Shown one piece after another: positions 45,914 to 54,105 of a stretch of 64,000 bases of DNA. The position numbers and the translations under genes are program-made. The DNA is from Betaproteobacteria bacterium (GTDB lineage Bacteria > Pseudomonadota > Gammaproteobacteria > Burkholderiales > Thiobacillaceae). The stretch covers positions 62,001-126,000 of the forward strand of contig JACRNB010000012.1 of assembly GCA_016219425.1 (NCBI GenBank). Reading direction: 5' to 3'. A model generated the notes under the pieces. That model did no database searches. It saw nothing but the letters and a program-made list of their open reading frames with translations, and was not told the DNA's origin. Numbering within the stretch: position 1 is the first letter of the stretch; the number at the start of each line of letters is the position of its first letter.

Positions 45914-47983
45914 CGCGTTGGTCACCACGGACACCGACGACAGCGCCATGGCGGCCCCGGCAATCACCGGATTCAACAGCCCCGCCGCCGCCAGCGGCAG
46001 CCCCAGCACGTTGTAGAAGAAGGCGAAAAACAGGTTCTGGCGGATCTTTTTCATCGCCGCCCGCGACAGTTCCACCGCATCCGCCAGACCGTGCAGGTCC
46101 GCCCGCATCAAGGTGATGTCCGCCGTTTCCAGGGCGATGTCGCTGCCCCCCGCCAGGCTGAAACTCACATCGGCGGCGGCCAGGGCCGGGGCGTCGTTGA
46201 CGCCGTCCCCCGCCATGCCCGTCACGCCCCCCTCCGCCTTCAGCGCCGCCACCGCCGCCGCCTTGTCCTGGGGGCGCACGCGGGCGCGGAATTCGCGGAT
46301 GCCGACCTCGCGGGCGATGGCGGCGGCGGTCTCCTCGTTGTCGCCGGTGAGCATGATGACGCGCACCCCCAGAGCGTTCAGCCGCGCCACGGCGGCGGCG
46401 GAGGTGGGACGCAAGCGGTCGGCCAGATCGAAACGGCCCAGGATGGCCCCCTCCTGCGTCAAAACCACCGACGTCACACCCTCTCCCCCAGGAGGAGAGG
46501 AGGACAGCGCCAACGCCCGCCCCTCCACCACCCCCGCCACGCCCTCGCCGGGGCGGTTCTCAAACCCCGTCACTGCCGGCAGGGCCAGACCCCTTTCCGC
46601 AGCCGCCGCCAGCAGGGCCAGGGCGATGGGGTGGGTGCTGCCCTGTTCCAGGGCTGCGGCCAGACGCAGCCGTTCCGCATCCGGCGTCCCCAGCAGCGCC
46701 ATGCGCCCCTCGGTCAGGGTTCCGGTCTTGTCCAGCACCAGCACGGTCAACTTTTCCGCCCGCTCCAGGGCCTGGGCCTCCCGCACCAGGATGCCCAGTT
46801 GCGCGCCGCGCCCCAGGCCCACCATCACCGCCGTGGGGGTGGCCAGCCCCAGGGCGCAGGGGCAGGCGATCACCAGCACCGCCACAGCAGGGATCAGGCT
46901 TTGCGTCCAGTCCTGCGTGGCCAGCCACCAGCCGAGGAAGGTCAGCGCCGCCAGCGCCAGCACCACCGGCACGAACACCCCGGATACCCGATCCGCCAGG
47001 CGCTGGATGGGGGCCTTGGAGCCCTGGGCCGTCTCGGTCAGACGCACGATCTCCATGAGCTGGGTGTGCGCCCCCACCCCCTCCGCCTGCACCCGCAGCA
47101 GACCTTCCAGGTTCTGCGTCCCCGCGTGCACCGTGTCGCCGGGGCGCTTGGTCAGGGGCAGGCTCTCCCCCGTCAGCAGGCTTTCATCCATGCCGGAGAC
47201 CCCTTCCAGCACCACTCCGTCCACCGGCGTCCGCTCTCCGGCCCGCACCAGTACGACATCGCCCACGCGCAGTTGGGCCGCTTCCACCGCCACGATCTCG
47301 CCGTCCCGCTCCACCCGCGCCGTGCGGGGTTGCAGGCCGATGAGCTGTTCGATGGCCGCCGAGGTGCGGGTCTTGGCGCGGGCCTCCAGCAGCTTGCCCA
47401 GACGCACCAGGGTGATGATCGCGGCGCTGGCCTCGAAATAGACGTGGCCGCCGTTGAACATCAAAAACACGCTGAAGAAGTAGGCCGCGCTGGTGCCCAG
47501 GGCCACCAGCACATCCATGTTGGCGCCGCCGCCGCGCAGGGCGTTCCAGCCGCCCTGGTAGAAGCGCCAGCCGGCCCAGAACTGCACCGGCGTCGCCAGC
47601 AGGAGCTGCGCCCAGTTCGGCAGCATCAGGTCATGCCGGCCCGTGAACATGATCCCCATCTGGAGTACCAGGGGCAGGGTGAGCAGGGCGGCAATGAGGA
47701 ACTCCAGGCGTTCGCGCCGGTAGGCGGCTTCCTTCCTGGCCTTGGTCTCGGCCCGGGAGGTCTCGGTGATGGGCGAGGCGGTGAAGCCCGCCCGCGCCAC
47801 CGCCGCGACGATGGCTGCCGCATCCGTCAGGTCCGGCGTGTAACGCACCCGCGCCTTCTCCGTGGCCAGATTCACCCGCGCCTCCACGCCGGGGGTCTGG
47901 TTCAGCACCCGCTCCAGGCGAGCGGAACAGGCGGCGCAGGTCATGCCGGCAATGGAGAGGTCCAGGGGGATGCGAGGGCTCAT
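45884..47983 (-). CDS. copA: Copper-exporting P1B-type ATPase
   Basis: A 699-residue heavy-metal ATPase. One N-terminal metal-binding domain has GMTCAACSARL. The transmembrane metal motif is CPCALGLATP, the phosphorylation site DKTGTLTEG, the HP motif STHPIALALL and the hinge GDGVNDAPALAAADVS. C-terminal residues include YNVLGLPLAAAGLLNP, typical of Cu(I) exporters. It pumps Cu(I) out of the cytoplasm. The loop GRALALSSSPPGGEGVTSVVL near residues 494-514 includes a short palindrome of the REP family found in lpdA and aceF. It is shorter than many CopA proteins that have two N-terminal metal domains. Confidence 0.94.
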   Translation of the reverse strand: MSPRIPLDLSIAGMTCAACSARLERVLNQTPGVEARVNLATEKARVRYTPDLTDAAAIVAAVARAGFTASPITETSRAETKARKEAAYRRERLEFLIAALLTLPLVLQMGIMFTGRHDLMLPNWAQLLLATPVQFWAGWRFYQGGWNALRGGGANMDVLVALGTSAAYFFSVFLMFNGGHVYFEASAAIITLVRLGKLLEARAKTRTSAAIEQLIGLQPRTARVERDGEIVAVEAAQLRVGDVVLVRAGERTPVDGVVLEGVSGMDESLLTGESLPLTKRPGDTVHAGTQNLEGLLRVQAEGVGAHTQLMEIVRLTETAQGSKAPIQRLADRVSGVFVPVVLALAALTFLGWWLATQDWTQSLIPAVAVLVIACPCALGLATPTAVMVGLGRGAQLGILVREAQALERAEKLTVLVLDKTGTLTEGRMALLGTPDAERLRLAAALEQGSTHPIALALLAAAAERGLALPAVTGFENRPGEGVAGVVEGRALALSSSPPGGEGVTSVVLTQEGAILGRFDLADRLRPTSAAAVARLNALGVRVIMLTGDNEETAAAIAREVGIREFRARVRPQDKAAAVAALKAEGGVTGMAGDGVNDAPALAAADVSFSLAGGSDIALETADITLMRADLHGLADAVELSRAAMKKIRQNLFFAFFYNVLGLPLAAAGLLNPVIAGAAMALSSVSVVTNALTLRRWRPR
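46480..46500. repeat. Half REP palindrome inside copA
   Basis: CCTCTCCcccaggaGGAGAGG-type palindrome, read in frame as SSPPGGEGV. It resembles one arm of the REP doublets in lpdA and aceF (SPPGGGVGGEG) and lies in a surface loop of the nucleotide-binding domain. Confidence 0.55.
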
Positions 47984-48193
47984 GGCGAGGAGGAAATGGA
48001 GCGACGGGGCATTGTAGGAGCTTGAATCCGGCGCGAGGTTTCCGCCTCCCGCGTGTAGGCCTGCGCCGATACCGTCGCGCCGTCCCCGCGGCTACGCTCG
48101 CCAGCCGCAATTCCATGGCCGGAATCTGGTCTTGGGAGGGTGCGGTGCAAGAGGACAACGCGTGTGGACGATTCCCAACAGGCTGGGGACAGG

Positions 48194-50047
48194 ATGAATG
48201 GGGCCGCCTCCGGCCCGGAGGCGGCGGATCGCGTTCCGGTTCGGGCGACTTCCGCCCATGCCGGGGCAATGTGGCAAGCGTTCCAGGGCTGGCCGGAGGG
48301 GGAGTCCTTGCATGGGGTGGCGACCCTGGCGTCCCAGATCACCCAATGCCCGATGGCGGCGGTCTCGCTGAAGGACAGTCAGAACCCCTGGTTCAATGCC
48401 CGTGTGGGGCTGGATGACGCCGCGCCTTCCCGCTCTGCGGCCTTCTGCGCCCATGCCCTTCAGGGCGGTGAACTGTTCGAGGTGGAAGACGCCCGCCTGG
48501 ATTCGCGCTTTGCCAATAACCCCGTGGTGCAGGGTGAAGCGGCCATCCGTTACTACTGCGGCATACCCCTGATCTCGGCGGCGGGCGAGCCGTTGGGCGT
48601 TCTGTGCGTGATGGACCATTGGCCGCGCCGTCTGGAGCCCGCCCAGCGCAAGGCCTTGGCGCTGCTGGCCGGCAGCCTGACGGCCCTGGCGCAGCAGCGC
48701 ATCCAGTTGCGCTGCCTGGAAGACGAGATCGTGCGCCGCCGCCACGCCGAGCAGCAGGCCCTGCATCTGGCCTCACGGGACGCTCTTACCGGGCTGGTGA
48801 ACCGCGCTGCGCTCATGGATCGTCTGGATCACGCCATGAAGAGCGCCGCCCGCAATGGTGCGCAGGTCGCCTTTCTGTTCATGGACCTGGACGGCTTCAA
48901 GATGGTCAACGACAGCCTTGGCCATGCCGTGGGGGACGACATCCTGATTCATACCGCGGAGCGCCTGCGGCTGAATCTGCGCGAGTCGGACACGGTGGCG
49001 CGGCTGGGGAGCGATGAATTCGGCGTGGTGCTGGAACTGGCGGACGAGGATCACATCCCCGCGCACATGGCACTCAAGCTGCTGCAAGCCATGGCCGCTC
49101 CGTTTCTGGTGGGGAACATGCAGCTTTCGGTGCAGGGTTGCATCGGCATTGCCTGCTATCCGGAACACGCCGACACCCCGGAGACCCTGGTGCAGGCCGC
49201 CGACCTGGCCCTGTGTCACGCCAAGTCGCGGGGCCGGGGCCGCCATGCCGTGTTCATCAAGGAGATGAACCGCCAGGCCGTGGAACGGGTGACGCTGGAG
49301 CAGGATCTGCGCGAAGCCCTGGATGGGGACGAATTCCTGCTTCAGTACCAACCCCAGGTGGCGTTGAACGGGACAGGCCTGAGCGGTCTGGAGGCCCTGG
49401 TGCGCTGGCGTCATCCGCGTCTTGGCCTTACCGCCCCGGCCCGTTTCATCCCCCTGGCGGAGGAGTCCGGCCTCATCGCCCCTCTGGGGCTGCGTGTGCT
49501 GGATCTGGCTCTGGCGCAGGTCCGGTCCTGGCTGGATCTGGGGTTCTCCCCGCCGCGCGTGGCGGTGAACGTCTCCCCCCTGCAACTGCGCCACGGCTTC
49601 GACGCCCAGGTGCGGGAGCGGCTGAAGCGCCATGGCGTCGAGGCGCGCCGCCTGGAGATCGAGATCACCGAGAGCGCCCTGTCCAGCGATGACGCCGAGA
49701 TCGTGGAGGTGATCGAGGCTCTGCACCGCATGGGCGTCTCCATCGCCGTGGACGACTTCGGCGTGGGCTATTCCTCCTTTGCCCTGTTGCGTCGCTTGCC
49801 GCTCTCCACCCTCAAGATCGACCGCAGCTTCGTCCAGGATGTGGCCACCAGCCGGCGCGACGCTGCCATCGTCCAGGCCATCATCCAGATGGGCCGCGGC
49901 ATGGGTATGCGTCTGCTGGCGGAAGGGGTGGAGGCGGAAGAGCAACAAGCGGCCCTGCGCGCCCTGGCCTGCGACGACCAACAGGGCCATCTCATCAGCC
50001 GCCCCCTGGACCCGGATGGCTGCATTGTCTGGATGGGCCGAGCGTGA
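48194..50047 (+). CDS. GAF-GGDEF-EAL cyclic-di-GMP signalling protein
   Basis: A soluble protein of 617 residues. An N-terminal GAF domain (about 35-175; FNARVGLDDAAPSRSAAFCAHAL, YYCGIPLISAAGEPLGVLCVMD) senses a small ligand. The GGDEF domain (about 205-365) has the altered active site GSDEF, so cyclase activity is uncertain. The EAL domain (about 380-615) is complete: LEALVRWRHP, NVSPLQL, EITESAL, VDDFGVG, LKID and AEGVE. It is probably a phosphodiesterase. The tracked ORF starts at a GTG at 48140; the ATG at 48194 has GGGGA upstream and is more likely. It is divergent from copA. Confidence 0.88.
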   Translation: MNGAASGPEAADRVPVRATSAHAGAMWQAFQGWPEGESLHGVATLASQITQCPMAAVSLKDSQNPWFNARVGLDDAAPSRSAAFCAHALQGGELFEVEDARLDSRFANNPVVQGEAAIRYYCGIPLISAAGEPLGVLCVMDHWPRRLEPAQRKALALLAGSLTALAQQRIQLRCLEDEIVRRRHAEQQALHLASRDALTGLVNRAALMDRLDHAMKSAARNGAQVAFLFMDLDGFKMVNDSLGHAVGDDILIHTAERLRLNLRESDTVARLGSDEFGVVLELADEDHIPAHMALKLLQAMAAPFLVGNMQLSVQGCIGIACYPEHADTPETLVQAADLALCHAKSRGRGRHAVFIKEMNRQAVERVTLEQDLREALDGDEFLLQYQPQVALNGTGLSGLEALVRWRHPRLGLTAPARFIPLAEESGLIAPLGLRVLDLALAQVRSWLDLGFSPPRVAVNVSPLQLRHGFDAQVRERLKRHGVEARRLEIEITESALSSDDAEIVEVIEALHRMGVSIAVDDFGVGYSSFALLRRLPLSTLKIDRSFVQDVATSRRDAAIVQAIIQMGRGMGMRLLAEGVEAEEQQAALRALACDDQQGHLISRPLDPDGCIVWMGRA

Positions 50048-50132
50048 ACAGGGATGCTCATTGGGAATGGTTCGCAACCAAAGTGGGTGTGCCGGGTCTT
50101 ACCACTGACCCCCTTCCACGGAGGGGCGCGGT

Positions 50133-50759
50133 ATGAGCCTCCGGTTTCTCCTGATCGACGATCACCCCCTGATGTGCAAGGGCGCGCGCCATGCCCTGCT
50201 GGAATCCTGGCCCGATGCCCATGTGGACGAGCGCCACGACCTCGAATCCGCCCTGAAACTGTTGGACCGGCATGACTACGATCTGGTGTTGCTGGATCTG
50301 GGTCTGCCTGACAGCCATGGCACGGAGGCTCTGCTGGCCTGCAAGGGCCGCACCCGCGCGCCCGTTCTGGTGTGTTCGCGCCATGGCGAGGATCAGTTCG
50401 CCCTTTCGACATTGCGGGCGGGGGCGGTGGGCTATCTGCCCAAGAGCCGTAGCGTGGAGGAGTTTCTGCGCGCCGTGCATCGCGCCCTGGCGGGCCGTCG
50501 CTACATCAGCGAACGCCTGGCGGAACGTCTGGTGCGGGGCGAGGCGGACGGCGATGCGCCACCCCATGTTTTGCTCTCCGCCCAGGAGCGCCGCGTCCTC
50601 CTGTTCCTGGCCGACGGCCTCACGATCAACGACGCCGCCGCGCGCATGGGCATCTCCCCCAAGACCGTGAGCACCTATCGCAGCCGCCTGCTGGACAAAC
50701 TGGGGCTGGATTCCAATGCGGCCCTGGTGCGGTATTGCCTGGAGCACGGCCTGGTGTAG
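50133..50759 (+). CDS. NarL/FixJ-family response regulator
   Basis: A 208-residue regulator. The REC domain (1-120) has IDDHPLMCKGARHALL, phosphoacceptor Asp in LVLLDLGLPDSHGTEAL and Lys in YLPKSRS. The C-terminal LuxR-type HTH (about 145-205) has LSAQERRVLLFLADGLTINDAAARMGISPKTVSTYRSRLLDKLG. GGAGGGG precedes the ATG. It lies 85 bases after the GAF-GGDEF-EAL gene on the same strand; no cognate kinase is adjacent. The target genes are unknown. Confidence 0.92.
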   Translation: MSLRFLLIDDHPLMCKGARHALLESWPDAHVDERHDLESALKLLDRHDYDLVLLDLGLPDSHGTEALLACKGRTRAPVLVCSRHGEDQFALSTLRAGAVGYLPKSRSVEEFLRAVHRALAGRRYISERLAERLVRGEADGDAPPHVLLSAQERRVLLFLADGLTINDAAARMGISPKTVSTYRSRLLDKLGLDSNAALVRYCLEHGLV

Positions 50760-50801
50760 TCGGGAATGGTGTCGGATTCCTTTACGTTGCCACCCGGTTC
50801 A

Positions 50802-50816
50802 ATAAGTAATTCTTAT
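50802..50816. promoter_or_regulatory. ATAAG/CTTAT palindrome upstream of the PEP-CTERM promoter
   Basis: ATAAG, five bases, CTTAT, about 33 bases upstream of the -24 element. It could be an activator or repressor site, by position only. A related sequence (AAGTAATTC...TTATG) lies at 54598-54620. Confidence 0.3.
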
Positions 50817-50848
50817 GTAAGTGACTGAATTCAGGGCTTGAATGGGTT

Positions 50849-50865
50849 CTGGCGTGGGGTTTGCT
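50849..50865 (+). promoter_or_regulatory. Sigma-54 (RpoN) -24/-12 promoter for the PEP-CTERM gene
   Basis: CTGGCGTG, four bases, TTGCT, against the consensus YTGGCACG-N4-TTGCW. The invariant GG and GC are separated by exactly ten bases. It predicts a start near 50876 and a leader of about 40 bases, which includes an inverted repeat GTTGCGC/GCGCAAC. Confidence 0.7.
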
Positions 50866-50916
50866 TATGCTGTTGCGCAGCAGCATTTTTTGCGCAACGC
50901 ATTACCGGAGACCCCC

Positions 50917-51861
50917 ATGAATGCACTTCCCCTTCGCCTGATGGCCTGCCTTACCAGCGCAGCCCTCTGTCTCCCCGCCTCGGCCCTGGCGATTACCGTT
51001 CCCCTCGGATACACGGACTCCCTGGTGGCTACCCTGCCGGGCCCCAATTCCAATTTCTATGGCGACATCGCCGTCGATGCAGCGGGGAACCGCTACGTCA
51101 CCGGCGGCGTTGCGCAATCGGCCTATCGGGTGGATTCCGCCGGAGCTGTGACCACCTTTGCCACGGGTTCCGGCACCTCTCTGGGCCTGGAAGTGACGGG
51201 CGGCAACCTGTATTACGGCACGGGCAACAACCTCAACGTCAAATCCCTCAGCGGCGGCGCTTCCAGCGTGCTGACCACGGCGTCCGGAAACGTCACCGGC
51301 ATTACCGCCTCCCAGGATGGCAGCAACCTCTTTCTTTCCACCAACACCGGCCTCTGGCGTTACAACATCGCCAGCCACGCCCTCTCTTCGACCTCCATTG
51401 CCGGCGGGTACTACGTCTCTTCCGCCCTGGGCAAGGATGGCAGCGTGTTCGTCTCCGACTACAACGGCGGACGCATCCTGAAATATGACCCGGTCACCAA
51501 TCTGTCCAGCATCTTCAAGACCGGTCTGAGCCAGGTCAACGGACTGGTGGTGGACCCCAACTCCGGCGATGTGTTCGCCGCCCAGGAGGGGAATTCCCAG
51601 TTGTGGCGCTACTCCGCCAACGGTCTGGTCAGCACCCTGTTCGCCAGCGGCCTGCCCATCGACGGCGGCTGGTGGCCCACCGGCCTGGCGTTCTCCAACA
51701 ATGGCGACCGCCTCTATTACCTGGACCGCGGCGTGGGCAGCACCTTCAACCTGCGCCAGATCAGCGGCTTCCCCGCCGCCGCCGTGCCGGAACCCGCCAG
51801 CCTGTTCCTGACCGGCCTGGGCCTGTTGGGCTTGGCCGGCCTGCGTCGGCGCAAGGCCTGA
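50917..51861 (+). CDS. PEP-CTERM sorted exported protein, beta-propeller-like
   Basis: A 314-residue exported protein. It has a signal peptide (residues 1-24, ending ASALA), a repetitive beta-rich middle with NHL/SMP-30-like repeats (GDIAVDAAGNRYVTGG, LGKDGSVFVSDYNGGRILKYDP, VNGLVVDPNSGDVFAAQEG) and a classical PEP-CTERM tail: VPEPASLFLTGLGLLGLAGLRRRKA, shown here as the sorting motif PEP, a hydrophobic helix and RRRK. Such proteins are cleaved by exosortase and are linked to exopolysaccharide. The tracked ORF begins at 50842, but the ATG at 50917 begins the signal peptide with CGGAG upstream. A sigma-54 site precedes it and a terminator follows. Confidence 0.88.
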   Translation: MNALPLRLMACLTSAALCLPASALAITVPLGYTDSLVATLPGPNSNFYGDIAVDAAGNRYVTGGVAQSAYRVDSAGAVTTFATGSGTSLGLEVTGGNLYYGTGNNLNVKSLSGGASSVLTTASGNVTGITASQDGSNLFLSTNTGLWRYNIASHALSSTSIAGGYYVSSALGKDGSVFVSDYNGGRILKYDPVTNLSSIFKTGLSQVNGLVVDPNSGDVFAAQEGNSQLWRYSANGLVSTLFASGLPIDGGWWPTGLAFSNNGDRLYYLDRGVGSTFNLRQISGFPAAAVPEPASLFLTGLGLLGLAGLRRRKA

Positions 51862-51879
51862 GCGGCTCCGGCCTCCCGC

Positions 51880-51906
51880 AAAAACGCCCCGACGGGGCGT
51901 TTTTTC
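51880..51906 (+). terminator. Rho-independent terminator after the PEP-CTERM gene
   Basis: AAAACGCCCC-ga-CGGGGCGTTTTTT: a GC-rich stem with a short loop and a T-run, 18 bases after the stop codon. Confidence 0.9.
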
Positions 51907-51925
51907 ATGGTGCGTCCGGTAGCGG

Positions 51926-52010
51926 GTAGCCCGGATGCAGCGCAGCGGAATCCGGGACTTCAGGTGGGGCGCCCCCCCGGATTCCGGCCTGCGGCCTGCA
52001 TCCGGGCTAC
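51926..52010. repeat. Palindromic repeat overlapping the cbiO stop codon
   Basis: GTAGCCCGGATGCA...TGCATCCGGGCTAC with inner GGAATCCGG/CCGGATTCC arms; same family as 7892-7968. The stop codon of cbiO (TAG, minus strand) lies inside the right arm. Confidence 0.88.
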
Positions 52011-52822
52011 CAGTCGTGGGTATGAAAGTGCCGGTGCTCCACGACGCCTTTCTTCAACGGATGGTGATGGTGGGCCGGGGCGCGGAAGTAGGTGTGGCGG
52101 TGGCTGTGGATGTGGGCCAGATTGGCCTGGACCAGGGCCGTTTCGTCCATCAGGAAGCGCTCGATGGGGCCGTCGTACAGCAAGCGGTGATCCTCCCCCA
52201 GCACCAGGGCGCGCGGGGCCAGTTCCGGGGCCAGGCTGAGGTTGTGGGTGGAGCACAGCACGGTCTGTTTCAGGCCGGCGAGAAAGTCCACCAGCCAGCC
52301 GGTGCTGCGCGGGTCCAGGGCGGCGGTGGGTTCGTCCAGCAGCAGCAGCTTCGGTTCCACCGCCAGCAAGGCGGCCAGGGCGGTCTTCTGTTTCTCGCCG
52401 CCGGAAAGGCTGAACGGCGCGCGCGGCAGCAGATGGGTGACGCCGGTCTTCCCGGCCCAGTGCGCGACCCGGTCGTCCACGTCGGCCAGACCCAGTTGGC
52501 GCGGGCCGAACGCGATCTCGTCCGCCACCGTGGGGTTGAACAGCATCACGTCCGGGTTCTGGAACAAGAGCCCCACTTCCTGCCGAAAGCGGCGGCGCAG
52601 CCCGCCCGCCTTGAGCCGCAACGGGGTGATGGCCTCGCCGTCGTAGAGATAGCGTCCCGCGCCGGGGGCGATGAGACCGTCCAATATCTTCAACAAGGTG
52701 GACTTGCCGCAGCCGTTGGCCCCCAGGATCACCGCCTTCTCGCCGGGTGCGAGGCGGAAGCCGAGGTCCAGCAAGGTGGGCTGGCCGCCATAGTGGTGGG
52801 ACAGGTTTTCGACCGCGATCAT
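52007..52822 (-). CDS. cbiO: ECF-type nickel/cobalt transporter ATPase
   Basis: The ATP-binding subunit of a CbiMQO/NikMQO importer, 271 residues. Walker A is LGANGCGKSTLL, the Q loop LLFQNPDVMLF, the signature LSGGEKQKTA and Walker B LLLLDEPTAALDP. The C-terminal 35 residues are rich in His (HIHSHRHTYF, HHHH, HRHFHTHDW), which suggests nickel binding or storage. The NikR gene nearby and the sensor hydrogenase support nickel over cobalt. The start ATG overlaps the cbiQ stop (ATGA). The last codon and stop fall in a REP palindrome. Confidence 0.9.
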   Translation of the reverse strand: MIAVENLSHHYGGQPTLLDLGFRLAPGEKAVILGANGCGKSTLLKILDGLIAPGAGRYLYDGEAITPLRLKAGGLRRRFRQEVGLLFQNPDVMLFNPTVADEIAFGPRQLGLADVDDRVAHWAGKTGVTHLLPRAPFSLSGGEKQKTALAALLAVEPKLLLLDEPTAALDPRSTGWLVDFLAGLKQTVLCSTHNLSLAPELAPRALVLGEDHRLLYDGPIERFLMDETALVQANLAHIHSHRHTYFRAPAHHHHPLKKGVVEHRHFHTHDW

Positions 52823-53382
52823 TTGAAAAATCCGCGAGATTGCAGGGCCTGGGCGGATTCGTGCGCGTTGGCCAGGGCGCGGTCGAGCAGCCACGCGGCG
52901 GCGCGGGCGGCGGCGCGATAGCGGGCCTTGAGGCCCGCGGGGCGGATGGCGCGGCTGTGCAGCCCCAAGCGGAAATCGTCCAGGGTACGGCGCAGGCCCA
53001 GGGACTGGCTCACCGCCAGGGTGAGCAGGAAGGTGAGGCGGCGCGAGAAGTCCAGGGCGCGGAACAGGTTGACCCGGGCGATGAACAGGAAGGTGAGCAG
53101 GGCCATGAGCAGCACGCGCAGGTTGGCCGCAAGCAGCCAGTCCAGCGGCAGGCGGTGCTGCGTCCACCAGGAGAGCGCGGCATAGGTGGCGGATGCCGCG
53201 CCGCTGAAGGCGAGGGTGGCGAGCAGGGCGCGGCGCAGCAGACGCGGCCCCTGGCGGCCCGCCAGGGCGAGGACGGCGGCCAGCCCCGCGCCCAGCCAGA
53301 GGGGCGAGGTGAGGAAGGAGAACGTCACCAGGGCGGTGAGGTAGGCGATGAGGCGGGCGCGGTCCACAGGTAGCGCCGGCAT
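52819..53382 (-). CDS. cbiQ: ECF-type nickel/cobalt transporter transmembrane subunit
   Basis: The T component (EcfT/CbiQ) of the importer, 187 residues with about five hydrophobic segments. The coupling region ALDFSRRLTFLLTLAVSQSLGLRRTLDDFRLGLHSRAI fits the family. Two starts are possible: the ATG at 53382, and a GTG at 53430 that overlaps the cbiM stop as GTGA. The region between them is a palindromic repeat (53369-53416), so a GTG start would translate the repeat into the N terminus. I chose the ATG as the conservative option. Confidence 0.78.
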   Translation of the reverse strand: MPALPVDRARLIAYLTALVTFSFLTSPLWLGAGLAAVLALAGRQGPRLLRRALLATLAFSGAASATYAALSWWTQHRLPLDWLLAANLRVLLMALLTFLFIARVNLFRALDFSRRLTFLLTLAVSQSLGLRRTLDDFRLGLHSRAIRPAGLKARYRAAARAAAWLLDRALANAHESAQALQSRGFFK

Positions 53383-53416
53383 CCTTGCCGGCTCTTTTGA
53401 ACATGCCGGCGCTACC
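53369..53416. repeat. GGTAGCGCCGGCA palindrome at the cbiM-cbiQ junction
   Basis: GGTAGCGCCGGCAT and ATGCCGGCGCTACC flank a short spacer with an inner GCCGGC. It fills the space between the cbiM stop and the cbiQ ATG and covers the first codons of cbiQ. Confidence 0.85.
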
Positions 53417-53426
53417 GATTTGTCCG

Positions 53427-54080
53427 TCACGCTACGCCCCCGTAGCGCGCATGCAGGCGCTCCATCAGACGCCCGCCCAGCAGGGTCAGCGCACCTTCGC
53501 CCAGACCCAGCAGGGCGTGGGGGATGAGCAGGGCGGGCAGGGTGACGCTCCAGCCGAGGGGGAAGTAGAGCGGGCGGCCCGCCGCGTCGTGGGCGATGAG
53601 GGGCTGCGCGCCCAGGGCCAGGGCGATGAGGACGGAGGGCAGGAACAGGCCGATCCACCCGGCCAGGAACCAGGCCGCGGCAGGGAAGCGTCCGCGCAGC
53701 AGCAGGAACGCGCCGCGCGCCGCCGCCGCGCCGGCGAAACCCATGGCCAGGGCGTTGAGGGGCAGAGTGGTGACGCCGCCGTCGCCGAACAGCAGGGCCT
53801 GGAGGGCGAATACCAGGGAGGCGGCCATGAAGGCCTGCCACAGGCCGAAGCGGGCGGCCAGCAGCCCCACGCCGGTGACGTGGGCGCTGGCGCCGCCGGG
53901 CAGCGGCAGGGCGATGAAGGAGAGGGCGAAGGCCCCTGCCGTAAGGGCGGCGAGCCAGGGCAGGCCGGATTCGTCCAGTTCCCTCCCCACCCGTTTCGCG
54001 CCGTAGGCCCACAGACCGGCGGCCACGCCGTAGAGCGGCAGGTACATCTGGGGGGCGATGAAGCCGTCGGGGATGTGCAT
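53427..54080 (-). CDS. cbiM: ECF-type nickel/cobalt transporter substrate-binding subunit
   Basis: The S component, 217 residues with about six or seven membrane segments. The N-terminal MHIPDGFIAP is the signature that binds the metal in CbiM/NikM. LPLPGGASAHVTGVGL carries further conserved His and Gly residues. The ORF on the track runs to 54143; the signature requires the ATG at 54080. It is preceded by the NikL-like gene, 25 bases upstream. Confidence 0.92.
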   Translation of the reverse strand: MHIPDGFIAPQMYLPLYGVAAGLWAYGAKRVGRELDESGLPWLAALTAGAFALSFIALPLPGGASAHVTGVGLLAARFGLWQAFMAASLVFALQALLFGDGGVTTLPLNALAMGFAGAAAARGAFLLLRGRFPAAAWFLAGWIGLFLPSVLIALALGAQPLIAHDAAGRPLYFPLGWSVTLPALLIPHALLGLGEGALTLLGGRLMERLHARYGGVA

Positions 54081-54105
54081 CAGAACCGGGCCGGAAGGAC
54101 GGGGC

